A stretch of DNA of 41,748 nt from Rickettsiales bacterium (GTDB taxonomy: Bacteria; Pseudomonadota; Alphaproteobacteria; Rickettsiales; UBA6187), in assembly GCA_028223895.1 (NCBI GenBank), contig JAOIVE010000010.1, positions 1-41,748 of the forward strand. The letters are read 5' to 3'. Every line of letters begins with the position of its first letter. Within the stretch, counting starts at the first letter, position 1. The notes under the pieces are model-generated. The model did no database searches and had not been told where the DNA came from. It was given only the letters and a program-made list of their open reading frames with translations. A program made the translations under genes and the position numbers. Of the stretch, positions 1 through 9,002 are shown piece after piece.

Positions 1-1055
1 CTGCATCACGTATAAAGGATATAGTATCTTTTGAAGGCGTGCGTGAAAACATATTAATGGGCTATGGACTTGTTGTAGGTCTTAATGGCTCAGGTGATAA
101 CTTAAAAAACATTCCATTTACAGAAAAAGGTCTGGCCGAGTTTTTATCAAGATTAGGTGTAAATACTAAAGGAAGCAGGCTACAAACCAAAAATGTGGCA
201 GCTGTTACATTGACAGGCAATTTGCCTTCTTTTTCCAGAGCGGGCAATAAGTTTGATGTTACTGTAAGTGCCCTCGGTGATGCAAAAAGCCTAAAAGGCG
301 GAGTTTTACTTGCAACTCCCCTACTTGGTGCTGATGGTAATGTTTATGCTGTAGCACAAGGGCCGGTAGTTCTTGGGGGGCTGATTACCACTTTGGAAAA
401 CTCAAACTCTAAAAATAATTCTATTCCAACAACAGGTGTGATTACCAATGGAGCCACTGTTGAAAGAGAGATAGAATTTGATTTAAGTTCTCTTTCAAAA
501 TTAAATCTTGCTTTAAGAAATCCGGATATTTCAACCGCAAGAAGAATTGCCGAAAGTGTTAACGATGTTGTTGGAGAAGATGCTGCTGTAGCAATAGACC
601 CTGGCACAGTTGAGGTAGTGGTGCCTGAAATATATGGTGAAAATGTAATTGGATTACTTGCCGATATTGAGCAGGTTATAGTTCAGCCTGATAATGTGGC
701 AAAAATTATTATCGATGAAGATTCCGGAACAATAGTAATTGGAGAGGATGTTAAAGTTGACACAGTTGCCGTTGCACAAGGAAACTTATTAATAACAATA
801 ACTGGTAAAAAATCTAAAGCCTCAGAAGGATTTTCGTTTGGCGCTGATGAGTCAAATAAAGAAGAGGCAGAAGAAGTTCAGTTCAGCACCAATACTGAAC
901 CAGGAAACGGACTTGCATTTTTGCGCCAGGGAGCAAATTTACGTGACTTAGTTTCCGGTCTTAATGCATTGGGGGTCGGAACTCGTGACTTAATAACAAT
1001 TTTAAGAACTATTAAAGTTGCAGGAGCGCTACATGCTGAAATTGAAACTCGTTAA
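1..1055 (+). CDS. flgI: Flagellar P-ring protein FlgI (5' end cut off by the window)
   Basis: This is the periplasmic P-ring subunit that forms the bushing around the flagellar rod in the peptidoglycan layer. The reading frame is open from base 3 and reads ASRIKDIVSFEGVRENILMG, the typical start of mature FlgI, so the GTG at 39 is internal and the true start with its signal peptide lies outside the window. The family signature GYGLVVGLNGSGD and the C-terminal block SGLNALGVGTRDLITILRTI are both present. It is the first gene seen of a tight flagellar operon, and its last 23 bases overlap the next gene. Identification is secure. Confidence 0.96.
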   Translation, partial: ASRIKDIVSFEGVRENILMGYGLVVGLNGSGDNLKNIPFTEKGLAEFLSRLGVNTKGSRLQTKNVAAVTLTGNLPSFSRAGNKFDVTVSALGDAKSLKGGVLLATPLLGADGNVYAVAQGPVVLGGLITTLENSNSKNNSIPTTGVITNGATVEREIEFDLSSLSKLNLALRNPDISTARRIAESVNDVVGEDAAVAIDPGTVEVVVPEIYGENVIGLLADIEQVIVQPDNVAKIIIDEDSGTIVIGEDVKVDTVAVAQGNLLITITGKKSKASEGFSFGADESNKEEAEEVQFSTNTEPGNGLAFLRQGANLRDLVSGLNALGVGTRDLITILRTIKVAGALHAEIETR

Positions 1056-1446
1056 TGCCGCTATATTGATTGCACTGACATGCTATTTTGCTGTGCCGAC
1101 GAAATCTTTTGCGTCTCCCGTGTCTGCCCTTTCAAGAGGAGCAACGGCTTTACATGATGTATATTCAAAACAATTAAGCAAAGAATCTGCCGCAAATAGT
1201 CTTGAAAATGCAAAAGATGATGAATCATTACAAGCAAAAACTCGTGATCTTGAGGCGGTATTATTATCCAGCATGATGCAGCCAATGTTTCCAAAAGGCG
1301 AAGAAAGTGGATTATTCGGAGGCGGGCCCGGAAATGATATTTACAGATCCATGTTAATAACAGAATTTGGAAAAATTTATAGTCAAGCTGGTGGCATAGG
1401 AGTGGCCAAAAATATGGCTACTCAAATTAAATCTTTAAGGAGATAA
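1033..1446 (+). CDS. flgJ: Rod-binding protein, FlgJ N-terminal / CheL-like
   Basis: This 137-residue protein matches the rod-binding domain of FlgJ (CheL in alphaproteobacteria), which caps rod assembly. It has no muramidase domain, as is usual in this class. The diagnostic C-terminal half includes DLEAVLLSSMMQPMFP, FGGGPGNDIYRSMLITEFGK and AGGIGVAKNM. The start is the ATG at 1033, preceded by an AGGAG at 1022-1026 inside flgI; an in-frame TTG at 1018 is less likely. The N-terminus (MLKLKLVNAAILIALTCYF, then a PTKSFASP-like cleavage region) looks like a signal peptide. Translation is probably coupled to flgI. Confidence 0.88.
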   Translation: MLKLKLVNAAILIALTCYFAVPTKSFASPVSALSRGATALHDVYSKQLSKESAANSLENAKDDESLQAKTRDLEAVLLSSMMQPMFPKGEESGLFGGGPGNDIYRSMLITEFGKIYSQAGGIGVAKNMATQIKSLRR

Positions 1447-1448
1447 TC

Positions 1449-1901
1449 ATGAATCAAGCTATACCAATGAAAATAAATATAACTGACATGCTAAATGTTT
1501 CGCGCCGTTTAATACAGCTCCTTTGTCAGGAGTCGGCTTTTATAAAAAAAATGCAGCTTTCAAAATTATCAGAATTAGCTCAGGAAAAACTAATTTTAGC
1601 TGAAGCCATGGAAGACTATAAAAGCATTTTTACAATGCATCCTGAAGTTTTAAATGATTTATCTGCTCAGCAAAAAGAGGAAATAAAAAGACAATTTATA
1701 GCTTTTGAAGAAGCCGTTGAAGAAAATGCATATCAGTTAAGAAGGGCAAAAGAAGTCCACAATATAGTAATAGATGCAATAAGAACGGCTCTTCATAAAA
1801 AAGTATCTGCAGATAAGAATTATGGCAATAATGGCATTGTAAACCAGCAAAAGAACGACAAATCTCAAGTTCCTGCTGTATCACTTTGCGAGCAGTTTTA
1901 A
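1449..1901 (+). CDS. flgN: FlgN-like flagellar chaperone
   Basis: This 150-residue, mostly helical and charged protein sits directly upstream of flgK, where the export chaperone FlgN is expected. FlgN holds the hook-associated proteins FlgK and FlgL in the cytoplasm before export. The sequence is compatible with the family (a long N-terminal helix with LSELAQEKLILAEAMEDYKS, then EEAVEENAYQLRRAKEVHNI), but FlgN is poorly conserved, so position carries much of the weight. AAGGAGAT lies 6 bases before the ATG, and the previous gene ends two bases earlier. The last about 30 residues are low-complexity and polar. Confidence 0.72.
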   Translation: MNQAIPMKINITDMLNVSRRLIQLLCQESAFIKKMQLSKLSELAQEKLILAEAMEDYKSIFTMHPEVLNDLSAQQKEEIKRQFIAFEEAVEENAYQLRRAKEVHNIVIDAIRTALHKKVSADKNYGNNGIVNQQKNDKSQVPAVSLCEQF

Positions 1902-1942
1902 AAAGAGAAGTATAAAACTTAATATGTAATAATGAGGATGAT

Positions 1943-4384
1943 ATGTCACTAACCTCAGCAATTAATACCGCAGTAAGGGGGCTGAATGTAGCCCAGGAAG
2001 GTGTTTCTGTAGCCTCGCATAACATTGCTAATATAAACACTCCAGGATATGTTAGTCAGAAAATTCTTCAGGAATCTCTTGTAACTGGAGATAGCGGACA
2101 AGGCGCTAAAGTAATAGGCGTATTAGCAGATGTTGATGAACAGCTATTAAAGTCATTGCGCAATAAAGGTTCTACATTTGGAAGCTCCACTGCTGTTAAA
2201 AAATTTACTGATACAATTGACAGACTATACGGAAAACCAGGAGAAGATAACGGCCTGGCGTTTAGCATTGATCAATTTTTTGCTCAAATGCAGGCTTTAA
2301 ATGACAATCCTGACTTTATATCATCAAAATTTAACGCTGTTGATGCTGCAAAAAATCTTGCAACAGAAATATCAAGCCTTGCAAGGAGTCTGGAAACTAC
2401 TCGCCTTGATATAGATCAGGAGATTAGTCAGAACATAACTACTATAAACGGTCTTTTAACTTCACTTGCGGCCAGCAATTCTTCCATAGGTGATTTTCCT
2501 GAAAAAACATCGGGGCGAATCAATATAGAACAAAATCGCAATAACGATCTACAAAAGCTTGCCGAGCATATTAACATATCAACTGTTACTAACGGAAGCG
2601 GAGTTTTATCTATTACAGCAGGAAGCGGTACGGCTGTGTTGGATGCCAGTTCTTACAAGCTTGAATATACTCCGGCGGCATCTGTTGACACATTTATTAA
2701 TAATAATGCCTTATCGGCTATAACTGTCTCAACTCTTGATTCTGCAGGTAATGTAGTTGCAGGAAGCGCGCAGACTCTTGTAACAAGCGCAAAAAGCGCA
2801 TCAATAACATCAACTATTCAAGATGGATCAATAAAGGGTTTGCTAAGTTTAAGAGATGTAGAAATTCCTAAATTTCTTGCTCAACTAGATGAATTATCAA
2901 GAGCTATAACCGATGAAGTCAATAAAATTCACAATGATGGAAGTAGCTTCCCTCCTCCATCACAACTAACCGGAGCGCTTTCAACTACCAACAATACCAC
3001 TCTTGGATTTTCTGGTAAGGTTCAAATAGCAGTGGTTAATAATACAGGGACTCCCGTATCAAGCCCATATTCTGATGAAGCAACATTCAGGCCACTAACG
3101 CTTGATCTTTCTACATTAAATAGCGGCAGCGGTGCTGGAAAGCCAACCGTTCAAACTATAATTGATGAGATAAATGATTTTTACGGGCCTTTACAAAATC
3201 GTGCTGTTATAAATAACTTGCGTGATTTAAAAATCGTAGCAAATGCTGATAGCATTGCAGATGGCGGAAATTTTACTTTTGATATGGAGCTTGATAACAC
3301 ATCTAAGAATAACGCCAATGTCGTTGTAAACAGCATTACCGTAATTGACCCTATTGATTCTTCAACAGGCTATGGCGCTGCAACTTTACCTAATCCAAAT
3401 AGCTATAATGTAGCTGCTGGAGCCAGAGAAAGAACTGGCATTTCCATGACTGCTAACTTTGGAACTGACAATAACAGAGCAAGTTATACTGTAAGGTTAA
3501 ATGTTACAGTAACAGACACAGGCGTAACTCCAAACGTAACTTCCACCGCCAATGTTGACTTTACCGTTAGCGACAACATATCCTCGGGAAATCTTAATAA
3601 ACGTTATACTCCGCAAGCTGTAACTTTAACAGCTCAGACTAACGGAGGAACGGCCAGCTTTATAACAGCTCCAAGTTCAACAAGATTTGCAACTGCAGCT
3701 TTAGTTGATGCAAATGGTAACTCTGTATCAACAGGTCAACCTGGATTCTTAAAAATAACTACCACTGCAGGGCAAAATTACGGCATAGCCATTAATGAGC
3801 TTGATAGTCAGGAAGTTGGATTACCAACAACGCCAACATCTCAGGTTACAAATAAGGGATTTTCGCATTATTTTCAGCTTAACGACCTATTTACAACCAA
3901 TTCTACTACTAAAGGATCGGCTATTAATATGTCAGTAAGGAGCGATATTGCCAGCAATCCAAATCTTATAAGCATTGGTGAGCTGACATTATCCAATCAG
4001 CCTATAGATACTACCAAGGCTTTATATACTTATGAATTGGGAAGTGGTAATACAAAAATTGCCAGCAGAATTGCTGCATTAGATCAGTCATCAGTATCAT
4101 TTAGTGCTGCTGGAACCATTTCTTCACTAAATGTTACAATTGCTGATTATTCGTCAACTATTGTTGGTTTTGCTGCGACATTTGCAAGCACGTCAACCGC
4201 AACTTTTTCAGTTGATGAAGTTGCATTTGATGGCCTTTTAGATCTTTTCCAGGAATCTTCTGGAGTCAGCACCGATAAAGAGCTCGCTGATATTATAGAA
4301 TTTGAGAACCATTACCGCGCTTCGGCTCGCGTGGTTTCTGCTGCTCAGGAAATGTTCCGTGTATTAACCACATCTTTAAGTTAG
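1943..4384 (+). CDS. flgK: Flagellar hook-associated protein 1, FlgK (unusually long)
   Basis: FlgK forms the first junction ring between hook and filament. The N-terminus (NTAVRGLNVAQEGVSVASHN, then IANINTPGY) and the C-terminus (ADIIEFENHYRASARVVSAA, then QEMFRVLTTSLS) are the conserved coiled-coil ends of FlgK. At 813 residues it is much longer than the usual 450-650. The extra length lies in the middle, roughly residues 230-740, and is rich in Thr, Ser, Asn and Val with beta-sandwich-like stretches such as YTVRLNVTVTDTGVTPNVTS. This part would be surface exposed. Start: ATG with GAGGATGAT upstream. Confidence 0.95.
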   Translation: MSLTSAINTAVRGLNVAQEGVSVASHNIANINTPGYVSQKILQESLVTGDSGQGAKVIGVLADVDEQLLKSLRNKGSTFGSSTAVKKFTDTIDRLYGKPGEDNGLAFSIDQFFAQMQALNDNPDFISSKFNAVDAAKNLATEISSLARSLETTRLDIDQEISQNITTINGLLTSLAASNSSIGDFPEKTSGRINIEQNRNNDLQKLAEHINISTVTNGSGVLSITAGSGTAVLDASSYKLEYTPAASVDTFINNNALSAITVSTLDSAGNVVAGSAQTLVTSAKSASITSTIQDGSIKGLLSLRDVEIPKFLAQLDELSRAITDEVNKIHNDGSSFPPPSQLTGALSTTNNTTLGFSGKVQIAVVNNTGTPVSSPYSDEATFRPLTLDLSTLNSGSGAGKPTVQTIIDEINDFYGPLQNRAVINNLRDLKIVANADSIADGGNFTFDMELDNTSKNNANVVVNSITVIDPIDSSTGYGAATLPNPNSYNVAAGARERTGISMTANFGTDNNRASYTVRLNVTVTDTGVTPNVTSTANVDFTVSDNISSGNLNKRYTPQAVTLTAQTNGGTASFITAPSSTRFATAALVDANGNSVSTGQPGFLKITTTAGQNYGIAINELDSQEVGLPTTPTSQVTNKGFSHYFQLNDLFTTNSTTKGSAINMSVRSDIASNPNLISIGELTLSNQPIDTTKALYTYELGSGNTKIASRIAALDQSSVSFSAAGTISSLNVTIADYSSTIVGFAATFASTSTATFSVDEVAFDGLLDLFQESSGVSTDKELADIIEFENHYRASARVVSAAQEMFRVLTTSLS

Positions 4385-4399
4385 AAAGGAGAATAAATT

Positions 4400-5314
4400 A
4401 TGGCAATTGAAATTATATCAAAATCTCCTTCTCAGGTTCTTATTGGCATTTCTTCGAAAAAAAGGGAAGAGCTAGAAGACGTTTCGATACAGGTTGCTAC
4501 AGGCAATAAATACCCAACCTACGAAAGAATGGCTGCCGGAGGAGAGGTAGAAAAATATATTAGCCTGCGCTCTACAAATGATGGGCTAACAGACTATATT
4601 CGATCTAACGAGCTTATATCATCTCGTGTAAAAACCATGCGGCAATCTATTGATGATTTAAGTGAAATAGCCTCTGAATACGCACAATTAGTTGCAAATA
4701 GAAGAAATGATGCTGTTGGAACAAATTTACCTGTTTTGGAAACAGGAAGAGCGCTTTTAGATAGAATTGCAAATAACCTGAATATAAAATTTGATGGACG
4801 TTACCTCTTTGCAGGATCAAAAACCAACACAGCGCCTGTGAGCAATATACAAACTTCAAATATAGGAAATGATAATCTTGCAAATACGCGCTATTACGCC
4901 GGAGATAGCGTAAAAGCAACTGTCAGAAGCAGTGATACACAAGAGGTCGAATATGGTATCTTAGCAAATGAGTCCGCTTTTCAAAAATTAATCGGAGCCA
5001 TTCATTTGGGTATGGATGGCCATACCAACGAAGATGATACAAAATTATCTCAATCAATGGATATGATAAATGAGGCTATCGTTGAGCTTACATCTGTAAG
5101 AACTTCAGCTTCATCAACAATAACTAATATTGATAACACTATTATTAATCTGGAAAACACCCAGCAGTTAATTTCTGAAAATTTGGGTGAGGTTGGAAAT
5201 GTTGACATTGTTGAAGCAAGCACACGCTTAAGTGAGCTTGATGCAATAGTTCAGGCATCATTTTTGGCTTACAACAGACTAAGCAGACTACAACTATCTA
5301 ATTTCTTAAATTAA
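4400..5314 (+). CDS. flgL: Flagellar hook-associated protein 3, FlgL
   Basis: FlgL is the second hook-filament junction protein and belongs to the flagellin-like fold. The 304 residues match the family in length. Typical features are the helical N-terminal block (LEDVSIQVATGNKYPTYERM), the central FDGRYLFAGSKTNTAPV segment, and a C-terminal helix ending in FLAYNRLSRLQLSNFLN. It follows flgK by 15 bases with a strong AAAGGAGA ribosome site, so the two are co-translated, matching their joint use at the hook tip. No flagellin gene lies in the window. Confidence 0.93.
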   Translation: MAIEIISKSPSQVLIGISSKKREELEDVSIQVATGNKYPTYERMAAGGEVEKYISLRSTNDGLTDYIRSNELISSRVKTMRQSIDDLSEIASEYAQLVANRRNDAVGTNLPVLETGRALLDRIANNLNIKFDGRYLFAGSKTNTAPVSNIQTSNIGNDNLANTRYYAGDSVKATVRSSDTQEVEYGILANESAFQKLIGAIHLGMDGHTNEDDTKLSQSMDMINEAIVELTSVRTSASSTITNIDNTIINLENTQQLISENLGEVGNVDIVEASTRLSELDAIVQASFLAYNRLSRLQLSNFLN

Positions 5315-5331
5315 TAACAAGAGAAAATGCC

Positions 5332-5838
5332 ATGCACAACATTTCAACTACAGAAGAAAAGCAAACTCTTAAAAGAACAAGAGAAAGGGTTTCTAAAAAG
5401 AAAAATACCACAAGAGAAATATCCAGCCGTTTTGGTATTTTACAGGTTGACACAAAGTCGGTAATAAATTTTGAGCATGGCCTTTTAGGTATACCTGATG
5501 CTGTGAGTTTTTATCTGACAGATTTTCCAAATAAAGATACAGATCAGTTTAAAATTTTGCAATGCTCTCAAGATGAGTCATTATCTTTTATAGTAGTCCC
5601 GTCTCAATATGACAATCAACTAATTGAACCTGAAGATCTTGATGAAGCTTGTAAAATACTTGGTATAAATAAAGACTTCATGCTTATATTATTTATAGTT
5701 ACAGTGCATGTTAATGGAACACAAAGACGACTTTCTGTAAATGCAAAAGCACCAGTACTCATTGACACGCAGACAAAAACCGCAACTCAATATGTATTAC
5801 AGTCACCAATATACAACATAAAACACATGATATCCTAA
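5332..5838 (+). CDS. fliW: Flagellar assembly factor FliW
   Basis: FliW binds flagellin and the translation regulator CsrA, linking flagellin level to flagellin translation. Recognisable blocks are INFEHGLLGIPDAVSFYL, FKILQCSQDESLSFIVV and VTVHVNGTQRRLSVNAKAPV, followed by the C-terminal VLQSPIYNIKHMI. The protein carries about 30 extra residues at the N-terminus (Lys/Arg/Thr rich), of which the KRTRERVSKKKN stretch is strongly basic. It is the last gene of the flagellar operon and is followed by a hairpin. csrA, its usual partner, is not adjacent. FliW is not common in alphaproteobacteria as far as I know. Confidence 0.9.
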   Translation: MHNISTTEEKQTLKRTRERVSKKKNTTREISSRFGILQVDTKSVINFEHGLLGIPDAVSFYLTDFPNKDTDQFKILQCSQDESLSFIVVPSQYDNQLIEPEDLDEACKILGINKDFMLILFIVTVHVNGTQRRLSVNAKAPVLIDTQTKTATQYVLQSPIYNIKHMIS

Positions 5839-5853
5839 TATATAGGACATATA

Positions 5854-5870
5854 AGTCTCAGGTAGAGACT
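5854..5870 (+). terminator. Hairpin after fliW
   Basis: A perfect 6-bp stem, AGTCTC/GAGACT, closes a five-base AGGTA loop, followed by GATTTTATT on the plus strand. It lies 15 bases after the fliW stop, between convergent genes, so it may end transcription from both sides, although neither U-tract is strong. A second short inverted repeat (TCCT/AGGA) overlaps the fliW stop. The C-AGGTA-G loop recurs in the candidate RNA near 31 kb. Confidence 0.45.
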
Positions 5871-5874
5871 GATT

Positions 5875-6090
5875 TTATTCTGTTTTTCCCAGCTTCTCAG
5901 AAAGATTTCTTACTAAAGCAGAAAACTCATTGATCAAATAATTAAGAGCAACTTTCATATCGGCGACTATTGGGTCGATCAGAGGCTTTAAAGCCCCCAA
6001 TCCAATGTCATTGGCATCAACTACACCCATAACACTCCCAATAATCAAAGCTACAAATCCAAAAAAAACTGTTTTTATAATTACATCCAT
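5875..6090 (-). CDS. Small membrane-anchored hypothetical protein
   Basis: I do not recognise this 71-residue protein. It has one hydrophobic segment near the N-terminus (IIKTVFFGFVALIIGSVMGV) followed by a soluble, helical tail ending in a Lys/Glu segment. The chosen ATG (MDVIIK) gives a normal membrane-anchor start; the open frame extends 23 codons further upstream but would overlap hpf. It lies 30 bases downstream of hpf on the same strand, so it may share that transcript. Confidence 0.6.
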   Translation of the reverse strand: MDVIIKTVFFGFVALIIGSVMGVVDANDIGLGALKPLIDPIVADMKVALNYLINEFSALVRNLSEKLGKTE

Positions 6091-6119
6091 AAAATAATCA
6101 TTCTTAATGAAAAGATAAT

Positions 6120-6719
6120 TTATGCAACATCTGCAGCTAACTCTCCTGGATCTATCCACGAGATATTTCCATCAGAGCGCCTGTATATAACATTAATATT
6201 GCCAGTTTTTTTATTTCTGAACATCAAAGCAGGCAATTCGCCAAGGTCCATACGCATAACCGCATCACTAACTGATATTTCTTCAATTATAGTAACCTTT
6301 TCAGCTATTACCAAAGGCGCGTCATTGTCACCGACTTCATCTTCTGAATCATCATTTGACGAAAGGGTATAATGAGTTGCCCTCATTGCATTTTCGATAT
6401 CTTTATCAATATTAACATGATTGTGATTCTTGATTTTTCTATTATAACGCCTTAGCTGCTTTGCAACTTTTGCCACAGCCTTATCAAATGCGGCATATAT
6501 ATCAGGATCTTCAGCTTTTGATTTTATAACTATATGATTACCTGTTCCCTCATTTACCACAATATTAACTTTAAAAAAGCTTTTTACTTTAGAGAAACTA
6601 ACGTCGGCACTGACAGCGCGACTAAAATATTTTTTAACTGAATCATTTAAAACTTCTTCAACGTGATCTTTCAAAGATTGACCAAGCTCGATATGCTTGC
6701 CAGTAATAGAAATTTGCAT
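6120..6719 (-). CDS. hpf: Ribosome hibernation promoting factor, long form
   Basis: Long HPF binds the 30S subunit and drives pairing of inactive 70S ribosomes into 100S dimers in slow growth. The N-terminal half is the RaiA/YfiA-type domain (MQISITGKHIELGQSLKDHV, later VAKVAKQLRRYNRKIKNH). An acidic linker with SSNDDSEDEVGDNDAP follows. The C-terminal dimerisation domain shows SVSDAVMRMDLGELPALMF and a GNINVIYRRSDGNISWIDPG block. At 199 residues it has normal length. A GGGAG site precedes the ATG. In many proteobacteria hpf follows rpoN; here it is about 18 kb away from rpoN and next to the flagellar operon. Confidence 0.95.
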   Translation of the reverse strand: MQISITGKHIELGQSLKDHVEEVLNDSVKKYFSRAVSADVSFSKVKSFFKVNIVVNEGTGNHIVIKSKAEDPDIYAAFDKAVAKVAKQLRRYNRKIKNHNHVNIDKDIENAMRATHYTLSSNDDSEDEVGDNDAPLVIAEKVTIIEEISVSDAVMRMDLGELPALMFRNKKTGNINVIYRRSDGNISWIDPGELAADVA

Positions 6720-6986
6720 AATAAAAGCTCCCTTTTTACATTGCTTTTTCTATAATGATACTCCAAAAAACAAAAAAATTAAAGAAATAGCTCAAATATA
6801 TTTTTAAAAATAGCCGACAATATCACCAACAGAACAAATTTGTAGCATATTGTGACATTGCAGTAAAAATTCAGTACCATACAATAACAATATTTTAAAC
6901 TACACCTCATAAAATGTTACAAGTTATGCCTTGTAAATTCTTGAGAAATCTATATTTTAGCCGCTTTTTATAAATGATTGATTGTT
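6720..6986. promoter_or_regulatory. Divergent intergenic region between hpf and the SulP gene
   Basis: These 267 non-coding bases separate two divergently read genes and must hold both promoters. They are very AT-rich. I see TTACAAGTTATGCCTTGTAA at 6918-6937, an inverted repeat with arms TTACAAG/CTTGTAA around TTATGC, which is a reasonable operator candidate. I could not place a convincing -35/-10 pair for either gene. Confidence 0.4.
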
Positions 6987-8525
6987 ATGAACCTGCCTAT
7001 ATTTAAAAATTTAAAAATTGAATTACTTTCAGGCCTGACTGTTGCTCTTGCATTAGTACCAGAAGCTGTAGCCTTTGCATTTATTGCAGGAGTTGAACCT
7101 CTGGTAGGGCTTTATGCAGCCTTCATGGTTGGCTTAATAACATCTATATTTGGCGGAAGACCGGGCATGATATCAGGTGCAACAGGCGCACTGGCAGTTG
7201 TGATGGTTAGCTTAGTTGCCGAGCATGGGGTTGAATATCTTTTTGCCACCGTTATTTTGATGGGCATCATTCAATTTTCTGCAGGATTACTTCGACTTGG
7301 AAAATTCATCCGCATGGTTCCCTACCCTGTTATGCTAGGATTTGTAAATGGGCTTGCAATAGTTATATTTTTAGCTCAATTAGGCCAGTTTAAAACAATT
7401 AATACCCAAGGTGAGCTTGTTTGGCTGCCAACAGATGCTTTGCTTATGATGTTAGCGATAGCATTTATAACCATGCTCATCATTCATGTTACGCCTAAAA
7501 TAACTAATAAATTTCCTGCGCCGCTTGCTGGAATTCTTGTTGCCTCTGCGTTAGTTATATTTGGTGGACTTGATACAAAAACCGTAGGTGATTTGGCAGA
7601 AATTGCAGGCGGATTACCGGAATTTCATATACCTACCGTTCCGATGAATTTTGAAACATTATATATAATCGCTCCTTATGCCTTTATTTTGGCAGCAATT
7701 GGTCTTATTGAGTCACTTCTTACTCTTACATTAATCGATGAAATAACTGACACCAGAGGCCGCAATAGTCGCGAATGCATGGCACAAGGCGCAGCTAATG
7801 TTGCAACCGGCTTCTTTGGTGGTATGGGCGGTTGCGCCATGATTGGCCAAAGTATGATTAATATAGGCTCAGGTGGGCGTGGCCGCATGGCTGGCATATC
7901 AGCAGCCTTATTTTTATTATCTTTCATATTATTTGCTTCAAGCTGGATTGAAATGATACCCGTAGCTGCCCTTATTGGTGTTATGTTTATGGTTGTTATA
8001 GGAACTTTTGAATGGTCATCTTTTCGTATAATCAATAAAATTCCACGCTCTGATGCTTTTGTATTAATTTTAGTTTCAGCAGTTACTGTAATGACTGACC
8101 TTGCCATTGCCGTTATTGTTGGAGTTATTGTATCAGCATTGGTTTTTGCGTGGGAATCGGCACGCGCAATTTATGTAGAAGTAAAATCTGAAACAAAAAA
8201 TACAAAAACATATATATTGCACGGGCAACTTTTCTTTGCATCTATAAGCCAGTTTAAAAATTTGTTTGATCCTAAAAACGACCCTAAAGATGTAGTTATA
8301 GATTTTCGTCACTCAAGAGTTTGGGATCACTCGGCTTTAGAAGCAATTGATGCTCTTGCTGAACGCTATTCAAAAGAAGGTACCAACCTGCATTTAAGGC
8401 ACTTAAGTCGTGATTGCTGCGACCTTTTATATAAAGCCGGACGTAATGTGGAAGAAGATAAAAACGGCGATCCTCATTATAGAGTAGTTGTCGATTATAA
8501 AGACCACCCTCCGGTTAAAAATTAA
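6987..8525 (+). CDS. SulP family inorganic anion transporter
   Basis: SulP (SLC26-type) proteins carry sulfate, bicarbonate or other anions across the inner membrane. This 512-residue protein has the multi-span transport core, beginning with the family-typical [20 protein letters not shown], and later [20 protein letters not shown] and a run of hydrophobic spans. A C-terminal cytoplasmic STAS domain follows (from about residue 400, [20 protein letters not shown]). The substrate cannot be read from sequence. ATG at 6987 is preferred over the TTG at 6978; neither has a clear ribosome site. It converges on the DUF983 gene with only 12 bases between. Confidence 0.93.
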   Translation: MNLPIFKNLKIELLSGLTVALALVPEAVAFAFIAGVEPLVGLYAAFMVGLITSIFGGRPGMISGATGALAVVMVSLVAEHGVEYLFATVILMGIIQFSAGLLRLGKFIRMVPYPVMLGFVNGLAIVIFLAQLGQFKTINTQGELVWLPTDALLMMLAIAFITMLIIHVTPKITNKFPAPLAGILVASALVIFGGLDTKTVGDLAEIAGGLPEFHIPTVPMNFETLYIIAPYAFILAAIGLIESLLTLTLIDEITDTRGRNSRECMAQGAANVATGFFGGMGGCAMIGQSMINIGSGGRGRMAGISAALFLLSFILFASSWIEMIPVAALIGVMFMVVIGTFEWSSFRIINKIPRSDAFVLILVSAVTVMTDLAIAVIVGVIVSALVFAWESARAIYVEVKSETKNTKTYILHGQLFFASISQFKNLFDPKNDPKDVVIDFRHSRVWDHSALEAIDALAERYSKEGTNLHLRHLSRDCCDLLYKAGRNVEEDKNGDPHYRVVVDYKDHPPVKN

Positions 8526-8537
8526 TTTATAGAAAAA

Positions 8538-8912
8538 TTAACTACCTTCACATTTTGTTCGCCAGATTACTCCTATAAAAGCACCTTTGGCTGGCTGCAA
8601 TAGCAATAATATTAAAGATACCGCAACAGCTGGCCAGGTTATTATATACACCCATTCAGGCCAATTGGTATTTAATGTAACATTTACAGATAGCGGCACT
8701 AATATATGTGCTGAAATTAATATAGTAACCCAAGCCGGGCCATCATCTGCCCTTATGTGATTAAGAGGTTCATTACAATTTGAACAATTTTTAACTACCT
8801 TTAAATAGCCAGAGAATAATTTTCCTTTACCACAATTAGGACATCTACCAAAAATACTCCGCTTTAAAACTGATAATAAACTATGAGGGTTTTTATCATT
8901 TTCACTTTTCAT
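8538..8912 (-). CDS. DUF983 family protein
   Basis: This 124-residue protein has the DUF983 layout: an N-terminal zinc-ribbon-like part with two CxxC pairs (RCPNCGKGKLF and KNCSNCNEPL), the conserved DDGPAWVTIL block, and two membrane spans ending in a short basic tail. DUF983 genes often sit near respiratory or cytochrome oxidase genes, but here the neighbours are a SulP transporter and the phage-like island. The molecular function is unknown. The ATG at 8912 was chosen; a GTG seven codons upstream is possible. Confidence 0.85.
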   Translation of the reverse strand: MKSENDKNPHSLLSVLKRSIFGRCPNCGKGKLFSGYLKVVKNCSNCNEPLNHIRADDGPAWVTILISAHILVPLSVNVTLNTNWPEWVYIITWPAVAVSLILLLLQPAKGAFIGVIWRTKCEGS

Positions 8913-9002
8913 AATAACACCATTATTTCTCACTGAATTTCACATATTAAATTTGTATTATAACTACAATATAATAGCAAATATTATATTTTAAATAAAA
9001 AG

